64,000 nt of DNA, from the NCBI GenBank assembly GCA_028707535.1, contig JAQWAU010000002.1, positions 1-64,000 on the forward strand, written 5' to 3'. The stretch comes from Heliobacteriaceae bacterium (GTDB lineage: Bacteria; Bacillota; Desulfitobacteriia; Heliobacteriales; Heliobacteriaceae). The position numbers and the translations under genes are program-made. The number at the start of each line of letters is the position of its first letter. The stretch's first letter is position 1. Under the pieces are notes generated by a model. The model did not search any database. It was given only the letters and a program-made list of their open reading frames with translations, and was not told the DNA's origin. Of the stretch, positions 52,281 through 61,061 are shown one piece after another.

Positions 52281-52954
52281 TCGAAGAAATGGGAACGGTA
52301 AAACAGGTGCAACGTGGCTCCCGGTCCGCCAAACTAACGGTGCAGGCCCGGCAGGTGCTTGATGACGTTAAGCTTGGTGATTCCATCGCCGTCAACGGTG
52401 TCTGCTTAACGGTAGTCGCTTTTGACCCTTCCGGATTTACGGCGGACGTGATGGCGGAAACCCTCGACCATACCGTTTTGGCCGATTTGCGGCCAGGCAG
52501 CCGCGTTAACTTAGAGCGGGCCTTGCGGGTGGGTGACCGGCTTGGTGGTCATATTGTTTCCGGGCACGTGGACGAAGTCGGGCTGATTAAGGGACAGAGC
52601 CGGGTAGATATTGCGGTAGTAACGGAGATCACCTGCTCTCCCCGGTTGCGGCGTTACGTGGTACCCAAGGGATCGATTGCCATTGACGGAATCAGCTTGA
52701 CGGTAGCGGCAGTGACGAATGAAGGTTTTACCATTTCGTTGATTCCCCATACGGCGGGGTTAACTACTTTGGGGGTAAAAAAAAGCGGGGACCGGGTAAA
52801 TCTGGAGGCGGATATCCTAGGTAAGTATGTAGAACGGTTGCTAACCGGGTTGCCGGCCCCGGCCGAAAATCCGGCAACGAATTTACCTACTGGTCAAACG
52901 AGTGCTGGTGTAACCAGGTTGACTCGCGGATTCTTGTTGGAAAATGGATTTTAG
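52265..52954 (+). CDS. ribE: Riboflavin synthase alpha subunit
   Basis: Dismutates two 6,7-dimethyl-8-ribityllumazine molecules to riboflavin. Two lumazine-binding repeats are seen: MFTGIIEEMGTVKQV with CLTVVAF, and GDRLGGHIVSGHVDEVG with SIAIDGISLTVA. The frame is open much further upstream (to 51959), but that part lies inside ribD; GTG 52265 with CAGGAGGTGAACCC upstream is the true start. 229 aa. Confidence 0.96.
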   Translation: MFTGIIEEMGTVKQVQRGSRSAKLTVQARQVLDDVKLGDSIAVNGVCLTVVAFDPSGFTADVMAETLDHTVLADLRPGSRVNLERALRVGDRLGGHIVSGHVDEVGLIKGQSRVDIAVVTEITCSPRLRRYVVPKGSIAIDGISLTVAAVTNEGFTISLIPHTAGLTTLGVKKSGDRVNLEADILGKYVERLLTGLPAPAENPATNLPTGQTSAGVTRLTRGFLLENGF

Positions 52955-52966
52955 GAGGGAGCAGTT

Positions 52967-54163
52967 TTGACTTTTCACAAGATTGAAGAAGCCATTGAAG
53001 ACATCCGCGCAGGAAAAATGATCATTGTGGTTGATGACGCGGACCGGGAAAACGAGGGTGATTTGCTGATGGCGGCCGAAATGGCAACCCCGGAGGCAAT
53101 CAATTTTATGGCTTCATACGGCAAAGGCTTGATTTGTATGCCCTTAATCGGCGAACGGTTGGATGCCTTGGAGTTGCCGGCGATGGTTCCTAAGAATTCC
53201 GACCGGCTGCAAACGGCTTTTACCGTTTCGGTTGATGCTGCTGCCTGTACTACAGGCATTTCGGCTTATGAGCGTTGTCTGACGGTTAAAATTTTGCTGG
53301 ATCCGGCTACTCGCCCAACCGATTTACGCAAACCAGGTCACGTTTTTCCTTTGCGGTACCGGGAAGGCGGTGTGCTGGTCCGGGCCGGCCATACGGAAGC
53401 TGCGGTAGACTTGGCCCGCTTGGCGGGATGCTATCCGGCAGGAGTGATCTGTGAAGTTATGGCTGATGACGGCAGAATGGCTCGGGTACCCCAATTGATT
53501 CCTTTTGCCGGAAAGCATGGTTTAAAGATCATTACCATTGCCGACTTGATTAGTTACCGGCGCCGGACGGAAAAATTGGTCCGGCGGGTGGAAACGGTCA
53601 ACCTGCCTACCCGGTATGGTGACTTTGTTGGGGTAGCTTATGAAAGCCTGCTGGATGGTGAGTGCCATCTGGCAATTGTTAAGGGCGATATTTCCGATGC
53701 TAACGAACCGGTCTTAGTGCGGGTGCATTCGGAGTGTTTGACCGGGGATGTTTTTGGCTCCCGGCGGTGTGATTGTGGGGAGCAGATTGCCTATGCCTTG
53801 CAAAAAATCGAAGAAGAAGGCCGGGGGCTCGTGCTTTACATGCGGCAAGAAGGCCGGGGAATTGGTTTGCTCAATAAAATCCGGGCCTACAAACTGCAAG
53901 ACCAGGGGGCCGATACGGTGCAGGCCAATGAAATGCTGGGTTTTCCTCCGGATTTGCGGGATTACGGTACGGGTGCGCAGATTTTGGCTGACTTGGGGGT
54001 TAGAAAGATCCGGTTAATGACCAATAACCCCAGGAAAATCAAAGGGTTGGAAGGACATGGTCTTCAGGTGGTCGAGCGGGTGCCGATTGTGATCGATATC
54101 CGGCCCCAAAACGAACGTTATCTGCGGACCAAAGAAGAAAAGCTGGGTCATTGGCTATCATAG
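52967..54163 (+). CDS. ribBA: Bifunctional 3,4-dihydroxy-2-butanone-4-phosphate synthase / GTP cyclohydrolase II
   Basis: Supplies both precursors of the pathway. The RibB half has [17 protein letters not shown] and [10 protein letters not shown]; the RibA half has [18 protein letters not shown] (zinc cysteines) and RQEGRGIGL. Both halves look intact. 398 aa. TTG 52967 follows TAGGAGGGAGC. Third gene of the FMN-controlled operon. Confidence 0.97.
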   Translation: MTFHKIEEAIEDIRAGKMIIVVDDADRENEGDLLMAAEMATPEAINFMASYGKGLICMPLIGERLDALELPAMVPKNSDRLQTAFTVSVDAAACTTGISAYERCLTVKILLDPATRPTDLRKPGHVFPLRYREGGVLVRAGHTEAAVDLARLAGCYPAGVICEVMADDGRMARVPQLIPFAGKHGLKIITIADLISYRRRTEKLVRRVETVNLPTRYGDFVGVAYESLLDGECHLAIVKGDISDANEPVLVRVHSECLTGDVFGSRRCDCGEQIAYALQKIEEEGRGLVLYMRQEGRGIGLLNKIRAYKLQDQGADTVQANEMLGFPPDLRDYGTGAQILADLGVRKIRLMTNNPRKIKGLEGHGLQVVERVPIVIDIRPQNERYLRTKEEKLGHWLS

Positions 54164-54174
54164 GAGGAGATAAG

Positions 54175-54648
54175 ATGAATCAGCCTAAGGTTTTTGAAGG
54201 CAATCTCTTAGGGCAAGGGTTAAAGCTTGCCTTGGTGGTTGGCCGGTTTAACGAGTTTATTGGCAACAAACTTTTATCGGGAGCAATTGATGCCCTATAT
54301 CGCCACGGGGTGGATCAGGCAGCCATTGATGTGGTCTGGGTTCCCGGTGCTTTTGAAATTCCTTTGGTGGCCAAAAAGATGACGGCTAAGGGTTACGATG
54401 CCGTAGTCTGTCTGGGCGCGGTTATTCGCGGGGGTACCCCCCACTTTGATTATGTTTGCAGCGAAGTTGCCAAAGGGGTTGCCCAGGTGGGTCTTCAGTC
54501 CGGGGTACCGACCATCTTTGGCGTAATCACCGCTGATACGATTGAACAAGCCATTGAGCGGGCCGGGACAAAAGCCGGCAATAAAGGCTGGGATGCAGCA
54601 GTAGCCGCTATAGAGATGGCCAACTTAATGCGCAGCCTGGAAGGATGA
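54175..54648 (+). CDS. ribH: 6,7-dimethyl-8-ribityllumazine synthase
   Basis: Condenses the RibD and RibB products. [34 protein letters not shown] (catalytic His) and [14 protein letters not shown] are typical. 157 aa. ATG 54175 follows TAGGAGGAGATAAG. Last gene of the riboflavin operon; a bidirectional terminator follows. Confidence 0.97.
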   Translation: MNQPKVFEGNLLGQGLKLALVVGRFNEFIGNKLLSGAIDALYRHGVDQAAIDVVWVPGAFEIPLVAKKMTAKGYDAVVCLGAVIRGGTPHFDYVCSEVAKGVAQVGLQSGVPTIFGVITADTIEQAIERAGTKAGNKGWDAAVAAIEMANLMRSLEG

Positions 54649-54667
54649 GCCGGCTAACGCGAAAAAT

Positions 54668-54703
54668 AAAAAGCCCTTCGACTGTTTAGCCGAAGGGCTT
54701 TTT
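54668..54703. terminator. Bidirectional terminator between ribH and rpmB
   Basis: AAAAAGCCCTTCG pairs perfectly with CGAAGGGCTTTTT around ACTGTTTAGC. Confidence 0.93.
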
Positions 54704-54704
54704 C

Positions 54705-54896
54705 CTAAACGGAGCGTTGCACTTTGCCGGAACGGAGGCAGCGGGTACACACGTTCAGCCGGGTTGGCGTCCCATTGACGACAGCGCGGACACGCTGCAA
54801 GTTGGGCGACCAGGTCCGTTTGGTTCGGATATGTGAATGGCTGACTTGCATCCCAGTTTGTACCCCTTTACCGCAAATGGCACATTTTTTAGCCAT
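54705..54896 (-). CDS. rpmB: 50S ribosomal protein L28
   Basis: A 63-aa L28 of the zinc-binding type: [21 protein letters not shown] near the start and [13 protein letters not shown] at the end give a CxxC/CxxC ribbon. ATG 54896 with GGAGGTGGAACT upstream is used; the longer frame to 54926 is not. Monocistronic and reverse to its neighbours, as is common for rpmB between rpe and yloU. Confidence 0.96.
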   Translation of the reverse strand: MAKKCAICGKGVQTGMQVSHSHIRTKRTWSPNLQRVRAVVNGTPTRLNVCTRCLRSGKVQRSV

Positions 54897-54936
54897 AGTT
54901 CCACCTCCTCGCGGATCCCCAAGCAATCACTTCTTT

Positions 54937-54965
54937 AGCTTAACAGATCGCCATTTCTTTCGCAA
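54937..54965 (-). promoter_or_regulatory. Sigma-A promoter of rpmB
   Basis: Minus-strand TTGCGA (54960-54965) and TAAGCT (54937-54942), 17 bases apart, about 40 bases upstream of the start codon. Confidence 0.55.
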
Positions 54966-55069
54966 GCCGGAAAATACGGAAACCTGGTTACAATAGATAG
55001 TGGGAAAAAGGAATTATGGCGGGGACTGCCGAATTAAATATCCGGGAAAGGGCAGAAGGAGTTGTTGCC

Positions 55070-55282
55070 ATGGGCCGGATAATCACAGAAGAAATGTCCT
55101 TATTGGAACTGTTCCGGAGATATCCTGGGGCGAAGGCTATTCTGGCCCGTCATGGGATGGGTTGTTTGGGATGTATGGGGTCGGCAACAGAAAACATTGA
55201 AGGGGCCGCCCGGATGCATGGGGTCGAAATGGCCGTTCTTCTGGCAGAACTACGGAAGTTGGAAGCGGATGGACCCGATTAA
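55070..55282 (+). CDS. DUF1858 domain protein
   Basis: A 70-aa protein with the DUF1858 pattern: IITEEMSLLELFRRYPGAKAILARHGMGCLGC, including the CxxC (GMGCLGCMG). Such small proteins or domains occur with hybrid-cluster-like and iron-sulfur proteins in anaerobes; function unknown. ATG 55070 has AGAAGGAG at good spacing, so the upstream ATG at 55016 is not favoured. A palindromic terminator overlaps its stop codon. Confidence 0.8.
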   Translation: MGRIITEEMSLLELFRRYPGAKAILARHGMGCLGCMGSATENIEGAARMHGVEMAVLLAELRKLEADGPD

Positions 55283-55296
55283 TCGGGTCCATTTTC
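55269..55296 (+). terminator. Palindromic terminator at the end of the DUF1858 gene
   Basis: ATGGACCCGATT/AATCGGGTCCAT is a perfect 24-base palindrome followed by TTTCC; it begins inside the coding sequence. Confidence 0.7.
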
Positions 55297-55348
55297 CGTG
55301 AGAAAAGCAGATAAAAAGGGAACATTTCCATTTGGGGAGGTTGCAGGA

Positions 55349-55705
55349 ATGACCTTAATCGATACGTCCGGTATGGGACGGGTTTCCGTTGCTGATGATG
55401 TTATCGCCGGAGTGGTTAGTCAAGCGGTTGTCGAATGTTACGGATTGGTAGCAATGGCCTCAAAGCGGCTCTTGGGAGGAATTAGTGCTAAATTGGGGGA
55501 AGGCCAGGCCCGGGGTATCTATATTGTTCGCCATGATGACGGGACCATCACTTTGGATTTACATGTCGTTGTGGCGTACGGAGTGCGGATTCCGGAAGTT
55601 GCCCGGACGGCAATGGAAAGAGCAAAAATTGCGGTAGAGAATCAACTTGGTTTGACAGTGCGTGAGGTGAACATAAATGTCCACGGCATCAAGATTCCCG
55701 AATAG
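55349..55705 (+). CDS. yloU: Asp23/Gls24 family envelope stress response protein (YloU-like)
   Basis: A 118-aa Asp23/Gls24 protein: GRVSVADDVIAGVVSQAVVECYGLVAMASK and LDLHVVVAYGVRIPEVARTAMERAK, with VREVNINVHGI at the end. ATG 55349 with GGGGAGGTTGCAGG upstream is chosen over 55298. Homologues are membrane-associated and linked to envelope stress. It overlaps the next gene, fakA, by 29 bases, an arrangement conserved in gene order with Bacillus yloU-yloV. Confidence 0.92.
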   Translation: MTLIDTSGMGRVSVADDVIAGVVSQAVVECYGLVAMASKRLLGGISAKLGEGQARGIYIVRHDDGTITLDLHVVVAYGVRIPEVARTAMERAKIAVENQLGLTVREVNINVHGIKIPE

Positions 55706-57305
55706 GTCTCACGGTTTAAACGGCGAGGAAATAGCCCGGCTTTTGCGGGGTGGGGCGGATTATCTTTACGAACGGCGGGAATTGGTTGATGCCATGAACG
55801 TTTTCCCGGTTCCTGATGGGGATACCGGTACAAATATGGCCTTGACTTTACAAGCTTGTACCAAAGCTTTGCCGGAGCAAGCAGAACCGGCCGGAAAAAT
55901 GGCAGCCCTAGCGGCTAAAGGCGCTTTGTTGGGGGCAAGGGGTAACTCGGGGGTCATCTTTTCCCAACTGTTTTGGGGGTGGGCGAAAGCCTTAGAGGGT
56001 CGACCGGTGGTTTCCGCCAGGGATTGGGCCCAAGCGATGGAAAAAGGGGTAGAGCTTGCTTATCAAGCGGTGATTAAGCCGGTAGAAGGGACAATTCTTA
56101 CGGTGGCCCGGGCAGCGGCGAAGGCAGCGACCAAAACCGCCACCCGCGCAAACAATTTGGAGGAAGTATTGGCGGCGGCGATTGACCAGGGACAACGGGC
56201 CCTGGCTATGACCCCTGATCTATTGCCTGCCTTAAAAGACGCTGGCGTTGTTGATGCCGGGGGGCAAGGTTATTTGTTTTTTTTAGAAGGATGTTTCCAG
56301 GTGCTCAAGGGTGGGGAAGCAATCCTGTCAACTCAGCCGGGTGAATTGACGGCCAGGCCGGCCGGGGTTGTCTTTGAGCACTGTGAGCCGGTTTATTATC
56401 CGTATTGTACGGAATTTGTCCTACGTGGCCGGCATGTGCCGGTTGAGGTCTTCCGGTATAGCCTGCAAGCGTTTGGCGACTGTTTGCTGGTGGTTGGTGA
56501 TGAAGAAGTCGTAAAGGTCCACATCCATACCGACCATCCGGGAAAGATTTTGGAAAAGGCTTTACCGTACGGCAGCTTGCACGAGATTCACATTTCCAAC
56601 ATGCAGGAACAGACAATCAGGCAAGGTGAAAAAAACAACCGGTCACAAGTGCCGGTCGCTTTTGTCACCGCTGCACCATCGGCAGGCTGGGGCCGGTTGT
56701 TTACCGAGCAAGGGGCCGTCCAAACCGTCATGGGTGGTGCGGCGCACAACCCTAGTGCCCAGGAATGGGTAAAGGCGATTGAGGCAACTGCCACTGATTT
56801 TACCATTTTGCTGCCCAACCACCCTAATTTGATTTTAGCTGCCCGGCAGGCGGCCCAAATTTGCGGCACCGAAAAAGTGGGTGTTGTGCCGAGCCGGCAT
56901 TTACCCGGCGGGTTGGCGGCGGCCTTGGCTTTTGATCCCCAAAAAACAGCCGCCGAAAACAAGGCGGCGATGGAAACCGCTGCCGGCCGGGTACATGCGG
57001 TTGAAATAACCCGGGCGGTTAGGGATGCCGTGGTTAATGGCCACCAGGTTAAATGCGGGGAAATCCTCGGTCTTGTAGACGACACGGTAGCGGCGCACGG
57101 TGTTGAGTTGGAAAGTGTTGTTCTGGAAGCGGTGGGTGGCCCGGGCCGGGAATGGGAGTTAATTACCGTGTTTACCGGGGAGGATCTGACGGCAGCGGTG
57201 GCGGAGCAGCTGAGCGAAGTGTTGGCGGCCGCCTATCCCCAGGCAGAGGTGGAAATTTTGCCTGCCGGGCAACCGTTGTACCCGTTGATTATTGGGTTGG
57301 AGTAA
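55677..57305 (+). CDS. fakA: Fatty acid kinase catalytic subunit FakA (DAK2 / YloV)
   Basis: Phosphorylates exogenous fatty acids held by FakB proteins. The N-terminal DhaL-type ATP-binding domain has MNVFPVPDGDTGTNMALTL and GARGNSGVIFSQLFWG; the middle and C-terminal (DegV-like) domains follow (EFVLRGRHVP, VHIHTDHPGKILE). 542 aa. ATG 55677 lies inside yloU. No fakB gene is present in the window. recG follows 17 bases later. Confidence 0.93.
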   Translation: MSTASRFPNRSHGLNGEEIARLLRGGADYLYERRELVDAMNVFPVPDGDTGTNMALTLQACTKALPEQAEPAGKMAALAAKGALLGARGNSGVIFSQLFWGWAKALEGRPVVSARDWAQAMEKGVELAYQAVIKPVEGTILTVARAAAKAATKTATRANNLEEVLAAAIDQGQRALAMTPDLLPALKDAGVVDAGGQGYLFFLEGCFQVLKGGEAILSTQPGELTARPAGVVFEHCEPVYYPYCTEFVLRGRHVPVEVFRYSLQAFGDCLLVVGDEEVVKVHIHTDHPGKILEKALPYGSLHEIHISNMQEQTIRQGEKNNRSQVPVAFVTAAPSAGWGRLFTEQGAVQTVMGGAAHNPSAQEWVKAIEATATDFTILLPNHPNLILAARQAAQICGTEKVGVVPSRHLPGGLAAALAFDPQKTAAENKAAMETAAGRVHAVEITRAVRDAVVNGHQVKCGEILGLVDDTVAAHGVELESVVLEAVGGPGREWELITVFTGEDLTAAVAEQLSEVLAAAYPQAEVEILPAGQPLYPLIIGLE

Positions 57306-57322
57306 AGGCAGGTGAGCCGGTA

Positions 57323-59713
57323 TTGTTGTGGCAAAGTCTGCACCGGGCCTTGAAGGTGGAACATGCACTCGGTTACACGGATGGTGGGGTGGTCGGCGGT
57401 TTTGCCCTGCACATTACCGGGTTGTTGGCCAGGCTCGGTTCCAGTTTACCGCAGGCTACCGGTCCATTGCCGGCCCGGTTGGCTTTGTGGGAGCAACAGT
57501 TCCAGAATTACCGGCGTTTGCCCTTGAAAGAACGCCGGGCACTTGTAGAACAGTTTTCCAGCCAGTTGGCGGATTTGGCTGCCCAGGAACATGGGCCGGC
57601 AAAGAATCCGGATGTCGGCGGTGGCGGCCGGAACCACCGGAGGGTAAGTACACCGGTGCAGTACGTCCGGGGTGTGGGACCACGCCGGGCGGAACAGTTA
57701 AAAAGATTGGGTATCATAACGGTTAGTGATTTGCTGTGGCACCTGCCCCTGCGGTATTTCGACCGCCGTCGGATTACGGAAATTGCGGCGATCCGGGGGC
57801 CGGGAGAAGTGAACGTGTCCGGGACAATCCGGGCTTACCAACAACGGCAATCGCGTCGGGGGTTAACCATTTTCCGGGGGACTTTGGATGACGGCACCGG
57901 TAGCTTGCCGTTGGTTTGGTTTAACCGGCACCATCTACCGGCGAAATACCCGCCGGGTTGTGCGGTTGTTGTTTCCGGGAAGATTGAGTTCCGTTACGGC
58001 CGTCCGGAACTGCAAGTTGGTGAAATAGAATCCCAGGAGGAAGCCGGTTTACATACTACCCGGGTTGTCCCGGTTTATCCGGCCACAGATGGCCTAAACC
58101 AGCGGTTCTTGCGGGGGCTGTTTCAACGGGTGCTCACGGATTTCCCCGGTGTCATGACCGGAGTCATACCACCGCCGGTACTAGCCGGACACGGATTGGC
58201 GGACTTGAAAATGGCCTTTGAGTGGGTTCATTTTCCCGCTGATTTGGCTCAGGCGGAAGCTGGGCGGCGTCGCTTGGCTTTTGAGGAAATCTTCCTCGTC
58301 CAGACGACTTGGCAGGTGATCCGGCGCCAAAGAGAAAACCGGGCGACCGGATTCCGGCATCTGCCGGCTGAAGAGGCAATGCAGACATTCCGGGCGTTGT
58401 TACCCTTTGCTTTGACCCAGGCACAGGAACGGGTGATTGCCGAGATTGCCCACGACATGGAGACCGGCCGGGTGATGAACCGTTTACTTCAGGGGGATGT
58501 TGGCACTGGTAAGACGGTTGTTGCCGCAGCGGCCGTAGTCAAAGCGGTGGCTTCGGGTTTTCAGGCGGTGCTGATGGCGCCAACCGAGGTTTTGGCGGAA
58601 CAACACGCTATTGGTTGGCAACGGTTATTATTTCCGTTGGCAATTCCGGTCGGACACCTGGCGGGGTCATTAGGCCGGGGCCAACGAGCGGGAGTGCTCC
58701 AAGGGCTGGCTGAGGGTTCCTTGCCGGTTGTGGTCGGCACCCATGCCCTGCTACAAAATGATGTGCGGTTTAAGCGTTTAGGGTTAGTTGTGATTGATGA
58801 GCAGCACCGTTTTGGGGTGAGGCAAAGAGCAACCTTGTGGGGTAAGGGATCACAGCCGGATTTGCTGGTGATGACGGCGACCCCGATTCCGCGTACCTTG
58901 GCCATTACTTTGTACGGTGATTTAGATGTCTCTGTCTTAGATGAAAGGCCTCCCGGGCGACAACCGGTAAAAACTTACCATGTTGGCAGTAAGGCCTGGC
59001 CGCGAATTTTCAATTTAATTCGTAATCAGGTGGCCGGTGGGCACCAGGTTTATGTAATTTGCCCGGTGATTGAAGAGACTGCGGCATTGGATTTGGCGGG
59101 TGTCGAAACCAGGTACCGGCAGCTTTCCCAGGAGGTTTTTGCGGATTTAAAAGTAGGCATGTTACATGGCCGGTTGAAAAAAGAAGCGAAAGCGGCAGTA
59201 ATGGAAGCTTTTCACCGGGGAGAGATCGATATTTTGGTGGCGACCACGGTAGTGGAGGTTGGGGTCGATGTGCCAAATGCAACCGTGATGGTCATTGAAG
59301 ATGCGGAACGGTTTGGCCTGGCCCAGCTTCACCAGTTGCGGGGCCGGGTGGGGCGGGGAATGGCCCTGGCTTATTGTATTTTGGTGGCCGACCGGTTGAC
59401 GCCGGAAGGCCGGGCCAGGATGCAGGCGATGGTCGCAACTAATGATGGCTTTTGTTTAGCCGAGGAGGATTTGCGTTTACGGGGTCCAGGTGACCTGTTA
59501 GGTACCCGTCAAAGCGGACTGCTCTTGTTTAAGGCCGCCGATATGATTAAAGATAACGATTTATTTGCCCAGGCGAAGGTGGCCGCCCAAGCCTGGCTGC
59601 AGCAAGACCCTGACCTGAAAATGGCGGATAGTCGGGATTTGGTGGCCAGGGTCAGGCAGACATTGCATGGATTGGATTTAGTGCAGGAGGAGAACCTAAA
59701 TCCCGGGAGGTGA
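57323..59713 (+). CDS. recG: ATP-dependent DNA helicase RecG
   Basis: Branch-migrating helicase that remodels stalled forks. Wedge/OB domain (YVRGVGPRRAEQLKRLGI, FDRRRITEIA), Walker A GDVGTGKTVVA (about 391), DEQH box VIDEQHRFGVRQR, motif VI QLHQLRGRVGRG. TTG 57323 with GGCAGGTGAG upstream is taken as start; this gives 796 aa, about 100 longer than Bacillus RecG because of a helical N-terminal extension, as also known in Thermotoga RecG. The frame is open to 57152 but that part overlaps fakA. Confidence 0.93.
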   Translation: MLWQSLHRALKVEHALGYTDGGVVGGFALHITGLLARLGSSLPQATGPLPARLALWEQQFQNYRRLPLKERRALVEQFSSQLADLAAQEHGPAKNPDVGGGGRNHRRVSTPVQYVRGVGPRRAEQLKRLGIITVSDLLWHLPLRYFDRRRITEIAAIRGPGEVNVSGTIRAYQQRQSRRGLTIFRGTLDDGTGSLPLVWFNRHHLPAKYPPGCAVVVSGKIEFRYGRPELQVGEIESQEEAGLHTTRVVPVYPATDGLNQRFLRGLFQRVLTDFPGVMTGVIPPPVLAGHGLADLKMAFEWVHFPADLAQAEAGRRRLAFEEIFLVQTTWQVIRRQRENRATGFRHLPAEEAMQTFRALLPFALTQAQERVIAEIAHDMETGRVMNRLLQGDVGTGKTVVAAAAVVKAVASGFQAVLMAPTEVLAEQHAIGWQRLLFPLAIPVGHLAGSLGRGQRAGVLQGLAEGSLPVVVGTHALLQNDVRFKRLGLVVIDEQHRFGVRQRATLWGKGSQPDLLVMTATPIPRTLAITLYGDLDVSVLDERPPGRQPVKTYHVGSKAWPRIFNLIRNQVAGGHQVYVICPVIEETAALDLAGVETRYRQLSQEVFADLKVGMLHGRLKKEAKAAVMEAFHRGEIDILVATTVVEVGVDVPNATVMVIEDAERFGLAQLHQLRGRVGRGMALAYCILVADRLTPEGRARMQAMVATNDGFCLAEEDLRLRGPGDLLGTRQSGLLLFKAADMIKDNDLFAQAKVAAQAWLQQDPDLKMADSRDLVARVRQTLHGLDLVQEENLNPGR

Positions 59714-59719
59714 GGGCGG

Positions 59720-59878
59720 ATGGTGGCTCGCGACCGGGATGAGTTTCCCAGTGATGGGGAATTGGCCGATTCCAAGTGGGAGGTAGCCCGGGAAATCGGC
59801 TTGGTTCGCCGGCTCCAGACAGGGAAAAAACCCTATACGGTGCCCCTAACCGAAAACGATTCTCCATCGGAACCATAA
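59720..59878 (+). CDS. Small 52-aa protein resembling an alpha/beta-type SASP N-terminus
   Basis: A short gene directly after recG (seven bases after its stop; CGGGAGGTGAGGGCGG upstream of ATG). The sequence SKWEVAREIGLVRRLQ resembles the first conserved block of alpha/beta small acid-soluble spore proteins (KxEVAxExGL), but the second block (GGxMV-type) is missing. Gpr, the protease that cleaves such proteins on germination, is encoded convergently next door. It may be a SASP-related protein or an unrelated small protein. Confidence 0.45.
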   Translation: MVARDRDEFPSDGELADSKWEVAREIGLVRRLQTGKKPYTVPLTENDSPSEP

Positions 59879-59884
59879 CCTAGG

Positions 59885-59916
59885 CAAAAAAGAGCACCCC
59901 TTTTTAGGTGGTGCTC
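59885..59916 (-). terminator. Terminator of gpr
   Basis: Minus-strand GAGCACC pairs with GGTGCTC and is followed by TTTTTTGCC. Confidence 0.8.
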
Positions 59917-59924
59917 AATGTTTA

Positions 59925-60911
59925 TTACTGGAGGTACTGGGCCCATTCGCTGGCCGAAATGCCAGGATGTAAGGCTTGGGCGATACCACCGGCGACAATC
60001 CGGGCCGTATTCAGGATGAGCTGGTCGATTTCTTTGGGGGTCATAATCAGGTCTTGGGCATGAGGTCCTAACACCTGTTGGATGATCTTTTGCATCGCTT
60101 CCGGCTGGATTCCTTTGTATAACTTATACAATGTCGGACTGGTTTGAAACTCGCGGAAAAGCGCTTCCAAGGCTTGATGGGCAATCACCCCGGCGTGAAC
60201 AACCGTGGGAATACCAACCGCAATTACCGGCACCCCCATGGTGCTTTGGGTGATGCCGGCCCGCCGGTTGCCGACACCGGAACCCGGATGAATGCCGGTG
60301 TCCGCTAACTGAATACTGGTGGCAATCCGTTCGACCGCACTGGTGGATAAAGCATCAATGGCAACGATCAGGCGGGGTTGGGTCTTTTCGACGATTCCCT
60401 TGATAATTTCCGAGGTTTCGATCCCCGTCAGCCCGAGGACACCGGGGGATATGGCACTGACCGGGCGGAGGCCGCCTTGCAGTTCCTCGGGGGCGTACTG
60501 GTGTAAATGCCTGGTCACCAAGGTGAAGTCCACTACTTTGGGCCCTAGGGCATCAGGTGTGGCGTGCCAGTTGCCTAAACCTACAACCAGTACGTGGTCG
60601 TCCGGACCTAAAGATAACAATCCTTCTAACTCCCGGGCCAAAATGACGGCGATTTGCAGGTGCTTTTCCCGGTTGTTTTCCCTGATTGGCGGGGCGTCAA
60701 TGGTGACATAGTTACCTGCCGGCTTGCCCATGGCCTGTTCTCCTTGGGGAGACTCAACCTTAACCGTAGTAATTGTTACTTGGTCCTGTTCTCTTTTAAA
60801 AACCCTGACGCCGGGGATATCACTGCCAACCTCTTGACGGAGCAGATCATGGGCCTCAACTGCCAAGTCCAAACGAATACCCATGCTGCGGTAAAGCTTG
60901 GAGCAATTCAA
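59925..60911 (-). CDS. gpr: Germination protease (spore protease GPR)
   Basis: Cleaves small acid-soluble spore proteins during germination; family A25. The typical prepeptide-plus-start IRLDLAVEAHDLL, VVGLGNWHATPDALGPKV, SAISPGVLGLTGIETSEI and IAIDALSTSAVERI (VAIDAL core) are visible. TTG 60911 is chosen because TAGGAGGG is then seven bases upstream; it gives 328 aa. Forespore (sigma-G) control is known for the family, but I could not find a convincing sigma-G site upstream. Confidence 0.95.
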   Translation of the reverse strand: MNCSKLYRSMGIRLDLAVEAHDLLRQEVGSDIPGVRVFKREQDQVTITTVKVESPQGEQAMGKPAGNYVTIDAPPIRENNREKHLQIAVILARELEGLLSLGPDDHVLVVGLGNWHATPDALGPKVVDFTLVTRHLHQYAPEELQGGLRPVSAISPGVLGLTGIETSEIIKGIVEKTQPRLIVAIDALSTSAVERIATSIQLADTGIHPGSGVGNRRAGITQSTMGVPVIAVGIPTVVHAGVIAHQALEALFREFQTSPTLYKLYKGIQPEAMQKIIQQVLGPHAQDLIMTPKEIDQLILNTARIVAGGIAQALHPGISASEWAQYLQ

Positions 60912-61008
60912 AGTCAGCCCTCCTAAAATAAAGCTTTGGGAATTGAACCCCAGGATCAATGTGCCACCAATATTCGTGCTTTATCCCCAAGTCACTTTGT
61001 GCCTGTAA

Positions 61009-61037
61009 TTGTCGATTATTGAAGGGCATGCTATAAT
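61009..61037 (+). promoter_or_regulatory. Sigma-A promoter of rsmD
   Basis: TTGTCG (61009-61014) and a perfect TATAAT (61032-61037), 17 bases apart; the rsmD start codon lies 24 bases further on, so the leader is very short. Confidence 0.7.
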
Positions 61038-61061
61038 TTGGTTGAGTGGTGAGATATAGTA

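Noticed and set aside
51368-52312. Long antisense frame (314 codons) over ribD
   Set aside because: It mirrors a clear enzyme gene, has no family resemblance and is produced by the GC-rich codon pattern; the same applies to the antisense frames at 43262-44023 and 5057-5800.
54650-55016. SpoVM peptide gene
   Set aside because: No short frame resembling the amphipathic SpoVM helix was found; the space holds a terminator, rpmB and its promoter.
57152-57322. Longer N-terminus for RecG overlapping fakA
   Set aside because: Low-complexity Gly/Arg translation of the shadow frame; TTG 57323 has a ribosome site directly after the fakA stop.
60912-61010. Sigma-G promoter for gpr
   Set aside because: Expected from the family, but no good TGAATA / CATACTA pair with correct spacing could be seen on the minus strand.
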